Origin: Syntrophaceae bacterium
GTDB lineage: Bacteria > Desulfobacterota > SM23-61
DNA length: 22,211 nucleotides
Assembly: GCA_003154025.1 (NCBI GenBank)
Contig: PMCE01000215.1
Coordinates: 3,751-25,961 of the forward strand
Direction: 5' to 3'
The number at the start of each line of letters is the position of its first letter. Positions within the stretch are counted from its first letter, which is position 1. The notes beneath the pieces were generated by a model. The model was not told where the DNA came from, ran no database searches, and saw nothing but the letters and a program-made list of their open reading frames with translations. Below, in pieces: positions 1 through 8,417 of the stretch. The position numbers and the translations under genes are program-made.

Positions 1-288
1 GATGAGCTTCCCCAGCTTTTCAATGTTCTCCGGGGAAATATGAGTTTTGTCGGCCCCCGGCCGCTGCCCGCGGATGAAGTCGAAAAAATTAAAGGATGGC
101 AGAGGCGGAGGCTGAGCATGAAACCCGGAATTACGGGTCTGTGGCAGGTGAGCGGGAGAAACCATGTCGATTTTCAAGACTGGGTAAAACTGGACTTGGA
201 ATATATCGATAACTGGTCACTCTGGCTCGATCTCAAAATCCTTTTGAAAACCATCCCCGCGGTCTTATCCGGGAAAGGTGCGATGTAA
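1..288 (+). CDS. Polyprenyl-phosphate sugar-1-phosphate transferase, C-terminal part (5' truncated by window edge)
   Basis: The frame is open from the first base and reads [21 protein letters not shown], the hallmark core of the bacterial sugar transferase family (WbaP/EpsE/WcaJ type). After it come a [13 protein letters not shown] segment and a typical hydrophobic C-terminus ([14 protein letters not shown]) ending in GKGAM. These enzymes move a sugar-1-phosphate from a nucleotide sugar to undecaprenyl phosphate at the inner membrane and so start exopolysaccharide or O-antigen repeat synthesis. The ATG at 40 is internal to the conserved core, so the true start lies upstream of the window. The flippase and two glycosyltransferases that follow fit the same pathway. 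The sugar specificity cannot be read from this fragment. Confidence 0.95.
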   Translation, partial: DELPQLFNVLRGNMSFVGPRPLPADEVEKIKGWQRRRLSMKPGITGLWQVSGRNHVDFQDWVKLDLEYIDNWSLWLDLKILLKTIPAVLSGKGAM

Positions 289-782
289 AAAACAGTCGCC
301 CGGCACGCACCAGGGCCATGAACATTCACTGGAAGTATTTCCTTGATTCAAAACGATTGCTCTCGACCCCGTCACAAATTATTTTCGAATTTTCCTTGTG
401 GCAGCTCTTCTTCCAAACGGGCCAGAACTTCCCGCCAGACGCTCAGCATCGAAATCGCCCGGTCCTTTTGGGCGGGACGGGAAATCCCCCTCCCTCCCCA
501 AAAACTGAAGGATCTTAAGCTCTATTATAGGATGGTCGATAATAATTTATATGCAGCCATATCGGATGACTGGCCAGAAGCTCTTGAAGGTGGTTTGAGC
601 CGAAAGGGGAAGGGCTGCCGAATCGGAAGAACCAAGGGGCTACGACATTCTCCCCCGAAGCCTCCGGACCCATGAGGGGGCGGAAAGCGGGGAAATGATA
701 TCCCTTTGCGAACGACCGGTACGAAACGGGGAAGGAGACGAAGGAAGGATGTTCCTACCATGGAATTTCGAGGAAGGGTTTC
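289..782. other. 494-base stretch with no convincing gene
   Basis: No frame here gives a recognisable protein; the short open frames on the + strand are proline-, serine- and arginine-rich and unlike coding sequence. An AT-rich patch around 520-560 separates two GC-rich parts. On the minus strand, 449 to 372 reads a short protein-like peptide (VWREVLARLEEELPQGKF) ending in TGA, with the frame open back to about 521; it may be a gene remnant or chance. A GA-rich stretch ending in AGGAAGGG supplies the ribosome site of the next gene. No operator or terminator is clear. Confidence 0.5.
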
Positions 783-2144
783 TTGGGAACCAGGACTTTC
801 GATAGACTGAAATTGAATAGCCGAGCCCAAAGAATCAAGGTCGGATCCTTGTCTTTGATCGCTTCCACGGCGGTGACTTTTCTGGTCGGAGTGCTCATGG
901 CCGGGATTCTGGCCCGCTACTTTTCCGCCGAAGAATTCGGGCTATGGGCGATTTTGATGTCCCTCAACGGAATCCTGATCAACGGGTTTGACTTCGGGTT
1001 CGGGAACGCCCTGCGGAATAAATTAGCCCAGTTGTACGGCCAAGGGGGAGCTCCCGGCCTGGAGGCCCGAACTTATTTCCTGGCCGTCTTTTACGGGTTC
1101 ACCCTTAGCGCGATCCTCCTCTCCGGAATTTTTTTCCTGGCCAAGTGGGCCCTCCCCTGGGGCCTTCTCTTCCATTCTCAGAACCCGCAAATGATGGCCC
1201 AAGGTTCTTTCCTCTTCGCCGCGGGCGGTTCCATCCTGGCTTTCAACATCGCTTTCAATACCTATAGCTCCGGATTTTTCGGTTACCAGGAGAGCCATTG
1301 GAACGCCCTCTTCAATGGCCTCTCCAAAGCAGGTTTGCTGTTGTCCGCTCTGGTTTTCGTCCTTCTGGGAACTTCTTTTTCCGTTATTAATCTCATGCTG
1401 TTCGTGGTGACCCTGGGGGCCTCGGTCATCGGTTGGGGGATTTTTTTGAAAATTCGTCGGTGGCCGCTGGGAATGATTCCGCGGGCGATGATCTGGGAAA
1501 AGATAAAGGAGTTGTGGGCCCCGAGCTCTCAGTTTGCCGTCCTCCAGGTATTTTCCACCTTTCTCCTGAATGCCGACTATTTTGTGGTGAGCCATCTCCT
1601 GGGGTTGGAGACGGTGGGGGATTATTTCCTGGTCAAAAGAATCTACCTAATCCTGGCCGGTTTTCATTTCGCTCTCCTTCTGCCCCTATGGTCCGCATAC
1701 ACGGAATCCATCGCCCGCGGAAATTTTGAATGGATCGATCGGACCCTCCGTAAAACCGCTGTTTACACCCTTGTGATTTTCTCCGCCGGGATCCTGTTTA
1801 TGGCCTTTTGGGGAGACTGGGTCGTCTACTTATGGACCGGCAAGAGGGTCCAGCCGATTTCCCTTTTTGTCTGGTTGGGGATCTGGAGCCTGCTGTACGG
1901 CTGGAGCAACTGTTTCGGGGTTTTTCTCAACGGGGCCGGCCATCTGAAAAGGCAGGTTCTTCTGGTGATGCTGGCGGCGGTCGCCTTCGTGCCTTTGGGC
2001 CTTCTCCTGGGGCGGGAATGCGGGGCGTTGGGAATATGTTTCGCCCTCATCATTGTTTTGCTTCCGGTCAGCGTCTCGAACTCCTGGCAGTCTTTCAGGC
2101 TGGTCCGGGGGTATCTGAGCCGGCAGGCCATATCCTTGAGTTGA
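783..2144 (+). CDS. Wzx-like polysaccharide flippase (MOP superfamily membrane protein)
   Basis: This 453-residue protein is almost entirely hydrophobic, with about twelve predicted membrane segments. It begins with a basic stretch and the pattern LIASTAVTFLVGVLMAGILARYFSAEEFGLWAI, typical of Wzx/RfbX O-antigen and exopolysaccharide flippases. Such proteins move undecaprenyl-pyrophosphate-linked repeat units across the inner membrane. The start is TTG at 783, placed a few bases after the purine-rich AGGAAGGG; the nearby ATG at 760 is in another frame and stops quickly. It follows the initiating sugar transferase and sits one base before the first glycosyltransferase, which suggests cotranscription. 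A related MOP transporter is possible, but the context favours polysaccharide export. Confidence 0.88.
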   Translation: MGTRTFDRLKLNSRAQRIKVGSLSLIASTAVTFLVGVLMAGILARYFSAEEFGLWAILMSLNGILINGFDFGFGNALRNKLAQLYGQGGAPGLEARTYFLAVFYGFTLSAILLSGIFFLAKWALPWGLLFHSQNPQMMAQGSFLFAAGGSILAFNIAFNTYSSGFFGYQESHWNALFNGLSKAGLLLSALVFVLLGTSFSVINLMLFVVTLGASVIGWGIFLKIRRWPLGMIPRAMIWEKIKELWAPSSQFAVLQVFSTFLLNADYFVVSHLLGLETVGDYFLVKRIYLILAGFHFALLLPLWSAYTESIARGNFEWIDRTLRKTAVYTLVIFSAGILFMAFWGDWVVYLWTGKRVQPISLFVWLGIWSLLYGWSNCFGVFLNGAGHLKRQVLLVMLAAVAFVPLGLLLGRECGALGICFALIIVLLPVSVSNSWQSFRLVRGYLSRQAISLS

Positions 2145-2145
2145 C

Positions 2146-3174
2146 ATGGGAATGGAACATCGAGAATTTCCCCTCATCAGTGTCTTGATCCCGACTTACA
2201 ACCGGGCCGGCTACTTAGGGGAAGCCATTGAATCGGCGAGAGAGCAAGATTATCCAAATTTTGAGATCATTGTATCGGACAATGCTTCCACCGACGGGAC
2301 GGAAAAGCGGGTCGGAAAATACCTTTCCGATTCCCGGGTCCGCTACTACCGCAATGAAGAAAACCTGGGGAACCTGGCGAATTATCGGAAACTTCTCTAC
2401 GAGTACGCCTCCGGTCAGCTCGGCCATTACCTGACGGATGACGATTACTTTATCGACCGGCAGCACCTTTCCAAGGCTGTCCGGCTGATCCAGGAACGGG
2501 GGGTCGGGGTAGTGTTTTCTGCCGCCGAATCCCGGTACCGGGACGAAAAAGTCGGAAGAAGCCTGGCTCTGGGGATGGAAGAAGTCCTGACCCAGGAATG
2601 GTGGCTGGAGAATCTCTGCCGAACCCGCGGGGGCCTGACCATCTTTCCCTCCTGCGGCAGCGGAACGCTTTTCGAGATTGGCAAGGCTAAAGACCTGCGG
2701 GCTTTATGGGGGGGACCTTACGGAGATTATGAATTGGCCCTGCAGTGCATCCTCTCCTATCCCCGGATCGGTTATCTAAAGGAACCGCAGTACGTGGAAC
2801 GGAGACATGAAGAACAGGACGGGCGGACTTCTTATGCCAACGCCTTTCAAGGAACCATGATCTTTCAGCGGGTCTACCAGTACGGCTGTCGGGTGGGCAT
2901 CGATCCGGCCACCATGGATCAGGTCCGGCTTCGAGGGTTTCAGTATTTTACCCGGGCTTTTTTGCTTCACAACTGGATTTTGGAAAACGGAAATTCCCTC
3001 CCATCCCTGAGCAGATTTCTGCGGGAGTTGAAGAAGTTCGACCGGCGGCTCCCGCTGGCCGCGCTGAGGGATCCCAATACGATGGCCCAGTTTGTCTTTT
3101 ACCATTCCGTTATTTACCGAATTTTGAAAAAAGGGTATCTTCGATACCGGGCTTTAGCCAATCGCGCGAGATGA
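2146..3174 (+). CDS. Family 2 glycosyltransferase (first of two)
   Basis: This 342-residue soluble protein starts with a classical GT-A fold: ISVLIPTYNRAGYL, then EIIVSDNASTDGT (nucleotide-sugar binding) and an acidic TDDDYF motif at about residues 97-102 that serves as the metal-binding DxD. The C-terminal half has no membrane segment. The family transfers a sugar from a nucleotide donor to a lipid-linked acceptor on the cytoplasmic face of the inner membrane. The ATG at 2146 lies one base after the flippase stop; a second ATG at 2152 is also possible. The stop overlaps the next gene's start in an ATGA. Donor and linkage cannot be assigned. Confidence 0.9.
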   Translation: MGMEHREFPLISVLIPTYNRAGYLGEAIESAREQDYPNFEIIVSDNASTDGTEKRVGKYLSDSRVRYYRNEENLGNLANYRKLLYEYASGQLGHYLTDDDYFIDRQHLSKAVRLIQERGVGVVFSAAESRYRDEKVGRSLALGMEEVLTQEWWLENLCRTRGGLTIFPSCGSGTLFEIGKAKDLRALWGGPYGDYELALQCILSYPRIGYLKEPQYVERRHEEQDGRTSYANAFQGTMIFQRVYQYGCRVGIDPATMDQVRLRGFQYFTRAFLLHNWILENGNSLPSLSRFLRELKKFDRRLPLAALRDPNTMAQFVFYHSVIYRILKKGYLRYRALANRAR

Positions 3175-4037
3175 AATTTCAAGAGAGTCAAACGAAACCC
3201 TTCAAAAGCCTGGAGGAGGCCCTCCCCAAAAGGGATAAACCGAACGGGGTGGGCCTTTCCATCATCCTGGTCACTTATAATCATCGGGATTTTATTCTCC
3301 CCTGTCTCCAATCCTTGGACCGGATCAGCAAAAATCTGGACCGGGAAATCATTCTGGTGGACAACCATTCGTCGGACGGGACCGGGCAACTGGTCCGGCA
3401 ACATTTCCGCCAAGCCCGAGTTATCGAGAACCAAGAAAACCTGGGCTTTGCCCGGGCGGTCAACCAAGCCTTCCGCGTGTCCCGGGGGGAATTCCTCCTT
3501 CTCCTGAACCCGGACGTCCAAGTCCTTCCGGGAGCGATAGAAAGAATGACCGCCTATCTCCGGGATGACGGGAAAACGGGGATCCTCCTGCCCAAGTTGA
3601 TCAATCCCGACGGTTCCCTCCAGTATTCCTGCCGTACCTTCTGCCATCCATTCACCTTTTTTTTGCGGCGGGCTCCTCTGTCATGGGCCTTTTCCGACCA
3701 TCCGGCTGTCCGACACCATTTAATGATGAATTGGGACCACCAGGATATCCGGCAAGTGGATTGGGGACTGGGGGCCTGTATGTTGATCCGGAGGAAGGCC
3801 TTGGGCGAAACCCAGATTATGGATGAACGCTTTTTCCTCTATTTCGAAGACATTGACCTGTGTTTTTCCCTCAAGAAAAGGGGCTGGAAAATCATCTATT
3901 ACCCGAAAGCCGTCATGGTCCACCATTACTTGCGCGAGAGCGCCGACGGACTCTTCAACCGGGCGAAATGGGAGCATTTAAAAAGCTTGATCAAATTTTA
4001 TTCCAAAGGCGGAAGACTTAAACCGGAGAACTTCTGA
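3171..4037 (+). CDS. Family 2 glycosyltransferase, WbbL/rhamnosyltransferase-like (second of two)
   Basis: A 288-residue GT2 enzyme. After a charged N-terminal tail of about 30 residues it shows LSIILVTYNHRDFI, IILVDNHSSDGT, ENLGFARAVNQAF and LLLLNPDVQV (NPD at about 113-115). FLYFEDIDLCFSLKKRGW follows, with the probable catalytic E226-D227 pair. The NxGFAxxxN and FEDxDLxxR-like patterns are characteristic of rhamnosyltransferase-type GT2 enzymes such as WbbL, so a deoxyhexosyl transfer in polysaccharide assembly is plausible but not proven. The start overlaps the upstream stop by four bases (ATGA), indicating translational coupling. It is the last gene of the polysaccharide group; the next 284 bases hold no convincing gene. 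Confidence 0.9.
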   Translation: MKFQESQTKPFKSLEEALPKRDKPNGVGLSIILVTYNHRDFILPCLQSLDRISKNLDREIILVDNHSSDGTGQLVRQHFRQARVIENQENLGFARAVNQAFRVSRGEFLLLLNPDVQVLPGAIERMTAYLRDDGKTGILLPKLINPDGSLQYSCRTFCHPFTFFLRRAPLSWAFSDHPAVRHHLMMNWDHQDIRQVDWGLGACMLIRRKALGETQIMDERFFLYFEDIDLCFSLKKRGWKIIYYPKAVMVHHYLRESADGLFNRAKWEHLKSLIKFYSKGGRLKPENF

Positions 4038-4321
4038 AAAAATTTACAGACCAGGAACAGGATTTCGATAAAGAAAACCTTTGGCCATCACACCTTTTCC
4101 GCGGCGAAAGATCGTTCCGATGGAACGCCCTTTGACGGGCGGGGGCGGCGGTTGGCCATTGAGAAGGTCCGGCAGTCATTCCTCTCTTTCCCGCGGGATC
4201 GGGGGGCCTCCTTTTTGGGGTTGCGGGAGGGGGAGGGGAATCAATCTTCTCCCGGGGAAAAATACCAAAGGCCTTCGAGGAAGAAGAGAAGGGGAGGGAA
4301 TTTTCTCCCTTTAGGGATCCT

Positions 4322-6046
4322 ATGGGTAAGATCAGATCATTAACTCCAGAGGTCGTGGCCAAAATCGCCGCCGGCGAAGTGGTCGAAAGACCGGCGTCGG
4401 TGGTGAAAGAGTTGCTGGAGAATGCCCTGGATGCGGGAGGCGGTTCGGTCAAAGTAGAAGTCCAGGGAGGAGGCCGGAGGCTCATCCGGGTGACGGACGA
4501 CGGGGAGGGTATGAGGGCGGAAGAAGCCCTCTTGGCCCTTCAACGCCACACGACCAGCAAAATCGAATTTCTGGAGGACCTCTTCGCCCTCCACACTTTC
4601 GGATTCCGGGGGGAGGCCCTCTCCTCCATCGCCGCCGTCTCCCGGATGAAGATTTCCACCCGGAAGGAAGGCGAGCTGGCGGGAGCGGAACTTCAGCTCG
4701 AAGGAGGCGTGATTCAGCATTCGGCCGAGACGGGAGCCCCTGTGGGGACATCGGTTGAAGTGCGGGATCTTTTTTTTAACGTACCGGCGCGTCTGAAATT
4801 CATGAAATCGCCCGGGACGGAAATGGCCCATATCGGCGAGATCCTGGCTAAGACCGCTCTGGCCAACCCTCAAACCCGCTTTCAGCTCTTCCATGAGGGG
4901 AAGCTTATGTCCACCTACCCTCTCCGGCAAGACCCATCCGCCAGACTGGTGGAGGCTTTGGGAGAAGACGTGGCGGGCAAGATCTTCCCTTTCCATTACC
5001 GACAGGGAGAGTTGAAAATTGAGGGGTTTGCCGGTCAACCGGACTTGGACCGGTCCAATGGCCGGGGAATCTACCTTTTCGTCAACCGACGGCCCGTCCG
5101 AGACCGGCTGCTCACCCATGCCGTCATGGAAGGATACCGGAATCTGATCCCTTCGAATCGATTTCCTGTGGCTGTCCTCTTTGTGGAAATCCCCCCGTCG
5201 GAAGTAGATGTCAACGTTCACCCGAGCAAATGGGAAGTGAAATTCTCCGATTCAGAGACCGTTCATCGTTCGGCCATCCGCGCGATCCGCGCCATGCTCG
5301 AGGCGACGCCCTGGTTGAAGACGTCCCCTCAGGAGAAACCCGAAGGGGTGAGAGAGCCTCAAGGGTTCTATGGGGCTTCCCAAAGGGGGGTTTCCTTCCC
5401 GGTTTCTTGGACGGGCTCCTTCCGGACGGAGCCGAGGCTTGAACCGCAGGACGATTCCGGCGAAGGGACCTCCTCGGTTTCTTTCCTCGGCCAGATTCAG
5501 GACACCTACCTGATCTTCACCTCTCCCGAAGGACTCCTTCTCCTCGACCAGCACGCCGCCCACGAACGGATTCTCCTGGAAAAGCTGGGAAATGACCTTG
5601 CCGGCGGCAACCTTTCCCGCCAGAGCCTCCTTCTGCCGGAAGTGGTCGAGCTCACTTCCGCCGAAGCCGAAATCGTCGAGGAGCATCTGGCCGACCTGGG
5701 CCGGATGGGTTTTGAAATGGAACCCGCAGGGGTGAGAACCTTCTGGTTGAAGGCGATCCCCCAGATTCTATCGGCGGAAGAACCGCTGCCGATTCTCCGG
5801 GAGATGATCCGGGAAATTTCTTCCTGGCAGGAGGGAGCCGACCTCCGGAAATTCCTGGATTCCCTCCTCAAAATGATGGCCTGCCGGGGTGCGATCCAGG
5901 CTGGCCGGGCCTTGGCGCGACAAGAGGCTCATGCCCTTCTGTTCGACCTGCAAAAATGTCGCTTTCCTTCCCACTGTCCCCACGGAAGGCCCACTCTGCT
6001 CAAGATTACCCATTCCGACCTGGGGAAAATGTTCGGAAGGAAGTAA
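4322..6046 (+). CDS. mutL: DNA mismatch repair protein MutL, endonuclease type
   Basis: At 574 residues it is somewhat shorter than E. coli MutL (615). The N-terminal GHKL ATPase domain shows KELLENALDAG (29-39), the TDDGEGM metal/ATP loop (58-64), HTTSKI and FGFRGEALSSI. The C-terminal dimerisation domain carries the nicking-endonuclease motif DQHAAHERILLE (D409-E420, matching DQHA-x2-E-x4-E), ACRGAI at 520 and CPHGRP at 552. These are the metal-site motifs of MutL proteins that cut the nascent strand themselves, and they are absent from MutH-dependent E. coli MutL. The linker at about 330-385 is poorly conserved, as usual. It couples MutS mismatch recognition to strand incision. The ATG at 4322 has only a weak upstream AGGGAT. 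miaA follows, a common pairing. Confidence 0.97.
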   Translation: MGKIRSLTPEVVAKIAAGEVVERPASVVKELLENALDAGGGSVKVEVQGGGRRLIRVTDDGEGMRAEEALLALQRHTTSKIEFLEDLFALHTFGFRGEALSSIAAVSRMKISTRKEGELAGAELQLEGGVIQHSAETGAPVGTSVEVRDLFFNVPARLKFMKSPGTEMAHIGEILAKTALANPQTRFQLFHEGKLMSTYPLRQDPSARLVEALGEDVAGKIFPFHYRQGELKIEGFAGQPDLDRSNGRGIYLFVNRRPVRDRLLTHAVMEGYRNLIPSNRFPVAVLFVEIPPSEVDVNVHPSKWEVKFSDSETVHRSAIRAIRAMLEATPWLKTSPQEKPEGVREPQGFYGASQRGVSFPVSWTGSFRTEPRLEPQDDSGEGTSSVSFLGQIQDTYLIFTSPEGLLLLDQHAAHERILLEKLGNDLAGGNLSRQSLLLPEVVELTSAEAEIVEEHLADLGRMGFEMEPAGVRTFWLKAIPQILSAEEPLPILREMIREISSWQEGADLRKFLDSLLKMMACRGAIQAGRALARQEAHALLFDLQKCRFPSHCPHGRPTLLKITHSDLGKMFGRK

Positions 6047-6057
6047 AAAATATTCTT

Positions 6058-6121
6058 CACCGAGATCGCAGAGAACAGCCAGGCGAATTTTAAAAGAAGT
6101 CCAGAATCGAGGATGAATCGA
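6058..6121 (+). repeat. Degenerate 7-base-period tandem repeats between mutL and miaA
   Basis: Two short runs show a strict 7-base period. At 6058-6085 the units are CACCGAG, ATCGCAG, AGAACAG and CCAGGCG. At 6101-6121 they are CCAGAAT, CGAGGAT and GAATCGA. CCAGAAT recurs at 8381-8387 (inverted) and 22191-22197. The function is unknown. Confidence 0.5.
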
Positions 6122-6186
6122 AGGTCTCAGATCATATTGAAATCGCTGCGTCCGCTGCCCGCTCGGCGGTGAATATTTCCAATGGA

Positions 6187-7125
6187 ATGAATAAACCGAA
6201 GTTGGTGGTAATCCTGGGGCCGACCGCCACGGGCAAGTCTGCTCTGGCCCTGGGGCTGGCCAAGCAATTCGGGGGAGAAATCATCAGCGCCGACTCCGTC
6301 CAGGTTTATCGGGGTCTGGACATCGGATCGGCCAAGCCCACAGATGAACAGCGGCGGCAAATTCCCCATCACCTCATCGATGTTCTGGACCCGGACCAGG
6401 ATTACAGCGCCTCCGTATTCCGGGACCAAGCCGATGAAATCATCCAGCATCTCCACCGGAGAAAGACGCCCATCTTCGTCGTCGGGGGGACCGGGCTTTA
6501 CCTGAAGGTCCTGACCCGGGGGCTCTTCCACGGTCCCGGAGGAGATCCGCATTTCCGGTCCGTCCTGCGCCACAGGGCAGAAACAGAAGGGGAGGGGGCG
6601 CTGCACCGGGAACTCCTTCAATGCGACCCCGAGGCTGCCTCCCGTATTCATCCCCACGACACTTTCCGCCTCATTCGCGCCCTGGAAGTCTACCACCTTT
6701 CCCACAGACCCATATCCCGATTCCAACGAGAGCACGATTTCGGGGAAAACCCCTACCAAGTCCTCAAGATCGGGCTTCAGTGCGACCGGGATGAACTGTA
6801 CCGGCGGGTGGAGTCCCGGGTGGAGGAGATGATGGAAAAAGGCTGGCTGGAGGAGGTTCGCACCCTTTTGGAGAGGGGATATTCCCGTGATCTGAAATCC
6901 CTTCAGTCTCTTGGGTACAAACGATTCATTGCTCACTTGGAAGGGGAAATGGATTGGGCCCATGCGGTGCATCTGATCAAGCAGGATACCAGGCGTTTTG
7001 CCAAACGGCAGATTACCTGGTTCAAGTCGGACCAGGACATCCGCTGGTTTCCAGCCCTTCCTGAAATTTATGCGGCCATTCAGGCAATGGTATCGGATTT
7101 TTTTTCATCACTGTTGAAAAAATGA
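6187..7125 (+). CDS. miaA: tRNA dimethylallyltransferase MiaA
   Basis: From the ATG at 6187 the protein has 312 residues, a normal length for MiaA. It begins MNKPKLVVILGPTATGKSAL, with the P-loop at residues 11-18. SADSVQVYRGLDIGSAKPT follows (substrate A37 and DMAPP contacts), then PHHLIDVLDPDQDYSA, VGGTGLYLKVL, and a C-terminal KRFAKRQITWFK segment in the usual place. The enzyme adds a dimethylallyl group to N6 of adenosine 37 in tRNAs that read codons beginning with U. An in-frame GTG at 6169 would add six residues, but neither start has a strong ribosome site; I chose the ATG because it gives the usual short leader before the P-loop. It lies 140 bases downstream of mutL. Confidence 0.96.
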   Translation: MNKPKLVVILGPTATGKSALALGLAKQFGGEIISADSVQVYRGLDIGSAKPTDEQRRQIPHHLIDVLDPDQDYSASVFRDQADEIIQHLHRRKTPIFVVGGTGLYLKVLTRGLFHGPGGDPHFRSVLRHRAETEGEGALHRELLQCDPEAASRIHPHDTFRLIRALEVYHLSHRPISRFQREHDFGENPYQVLKIGLQCDRDELYRRVESRVEEMMEKGWLEEVRTLLERGYSRDLKSLQSLGYKRFIAHLEGEMDWAHAVHLIKQDTRRFAKRQITWFKSDQDIRWFPALPEIYAAIQAMVSDFFSSLLKK

Positions 7126-7463
7126 CATCTTTTACCGAATCGGAATCGGAGACTTGGAAGCCGCGCTCCTCTTCACTCGCTCTGCTCGGGTCAGGATAAC
7201 CGATTGTTTATTGATAGTTACCTGCGGTAACAAAAGAGGTTCTTTCTGGGGGAATGAAAATTTTTCCTGAAAAAAAAAGGGCCCACTTTTTGCATCCTTC
7301 CCTTCAAAAAAGATTTCCTCTTGTTTCCTCGGGGAGATTCTTGTTTTGCCTTGACAAAAAGGGACGGTTTGTGTTCTTTTGGTGAAGATCGACCTCATAA
7401 GTAGCGTCAAATTATTGTCTTTTTTGTAAAACTTTTATCTATTCGGAAACCAAGGAGGCCAAG
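7126..7463 (+). promoter_or_regulatory. 338-base intergenic region, probable promoter region of the envelope gene cluster
   Basis: No gene is visible. The downstream half is AT-rich and contains a perfect TTGACA at 7351-7356. The matching -10 position (about 7374) reads only TTCTTT, so the promoter call is tentative. A second weak -35/-10 pair (TTGTCT 7415, TCTATT 7438) would start transcription inside the ribosome site and is unlikely. The region ends in a strong AAGGAGG Shine-Dalgarno at 7451-7457. It separates the housekeeping genes mutL-miaA from the seven-gene envelope cluster and is the natural place for the cluster's promoter. Confidence 0.35.
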
Positions 7464-8312
7464 ATGATGAAGAAAGAATGGGCACTGAGATTCCTGCTGG
7501 CGGCATGCTCCCTTTTCATTTTCATTTCCTTTTCCTGGGCCCAACAGCCCCTCACCCAAGTGATCGGAAATGGGGAGATCAACTGGGCCGAACAGACGAT
7601 CCGGGCTACGGGAAGCGGAGCCCCCAACCCAGATGCTCCCAATATTGCTGCCGCCCGGCTGGGGGCGGAACGTGCGGCCAAGGCCGACGCCCTGCGAAAT
7701 ATTCTGGAGACCATCAAGGGAGTACGCATCGATTCGGAGACCCTGGTGGTTAACGCCATGACTCAGAACGACGTCATCCGTACCCGGGTCCAGGGGATCG
7801 TGCGGGGAGCCCAAGCGGTGAACACCCGGTACCTTTCCGATGGAGCCGTGGAAGTAACGCTGGAAATTCGGATGGCCAGTCCATCGGCCCCGACCGACAC
7901 CCTGACCGCCACTGTTTTACCCCCTCAAACCATGGGCACCCAAACCCAGAACATTCCCAAAGCCGGGAATCCCGTTTACACGGGAGTCATATTTGATGCC
8001 CGCGGCCTTGGGATCCGGCCGGCCATGTCTCCCAAGGTCGTCGACGAAGACGGCCGGGAGGTTTACGGGTCCGCCTTTGTTTCCCAGGAATGGGCTACCA
8101 AATTCGGGATCCTGGGATATGCCAAAGATCTGGAAGCATCCAAAAAGAATGACCGGGTGGCGACCAATCCTTTAGTCGTTTCCGGCAGGAAAGTCTCCGG
8201 CGGGGGAGGGTGTGACTTGGTGATCAGCAACGCCGATGCGCAGGGGATGAGGGACATGAGCAAGAACCTGAGCTTCCTGGAGCAGTGTCGGGTACTCATC
8301 GTGGTGGATTAA
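7464..8312 (+). CDS. Exported LPP20-like / FlgT-N-like protein
   Basis: This 282-residue protein has a clear Sec signal peptide ending FSWA|QQ near residue 26, with no lipobox cysteine, so it is probably free in the periplasm or otherwise held at the envelope. Residues about 30-140 form an LPP20/FlgT-N-like domain: TQVIGNGEINW, then AARLGAERAAKADALRNIL and SETLVVNAMTQNDVIRTRVQG. The C-terminal part (about 165-282) begins YTGVIFDARGLGIRPAMSP and ends CRVLIVVD, a pattern I associate with longer LPP20-family proteins. AAGGAGG precedes an ATGATG, so the start may be 7464 or 7467. It opens a run of seven exported proteins. The biochemical role is unknown; LPP20 relatives are surface or outer-membrane proteins. 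Confidence 0.85.
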   Translation: MMKKEWALRFLLAACSLFIFISFSWAQQPLTQVIGNGEINWAEQTIRATGSGAPNPDAPNIAAARLGAERAAKADALRNILETIKGVRIDSETLVVNAMTQNDVIRTRVQGIVRGAQAVNTRYLSDGAVEVTLEIRMASPSAPTDTLTATVLPPQTMGTQTQNIPKAGNPVYTGVIFDARGLGIRPAMSPKVVDEDGREVYGSAFVSQEWATKFGILGYAKDLEASKKNDRVATNPLVVSGRKVSGGGGCDLVISNADAQGMRDMSKNLSFLEQCRVLIVVD

Positions 8313-8333
8313 AGAAATACCGGGATACCGGAG

Positions 8334-8394
8334 CCAGGAGTCAGGATTCAGGAGAACAAGTCGCCTGATCTGACTCCTGGATTCTGGGTTCTGA
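8334..8394. repeat. Inverted pair of 7-base-period repeats forming a potential hairpin
   Basis: The left arm has heptads CCAGGAG, TCAGGAT and TCAGGAG at 8334-8354. The right arm has GATCTGA, CTCCTGG, ATTCTGG and GTTCTGA at 8367-8394, which are the same NCAGRAN-type heptads on the other strand. CCAGGAGTCAG (8334-8344) pairs exactly with CTGACTCCTGG (8370-8380), an 11-bp stem. No T-run follows, so it does not look like an intrinsic terminator. It fills most of the gap between the first two envelope genes. Confidence 0.65.
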
Positions 8395-8417
8395 AATCTT
8401 ATTATAAGGAGGGATTC

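Noticed and set aside
318..675. Two overlapping + strand frames (66 and 110 codons) after the sugar transferase
   Set aside because: The peptides show no family motif, no ribosome site and skewed composition.
600..700. GC-rich purine-tract segment considered as a riboswitch
   Set aside because: I compared it from memory with c-di-GMP, cobalamin, Moco and fluoride riboswitch cores and found no consistent conserved core or pairing.
4038..4321. Open frames in the gap before mutL (e.g. 4081-4314)
   Set aside because: Gly/Arg/Pro-rich translations of GC-rich DNA without motifs or ribosome sites. The gap holds only short GC hairpins; I see no firm feature.
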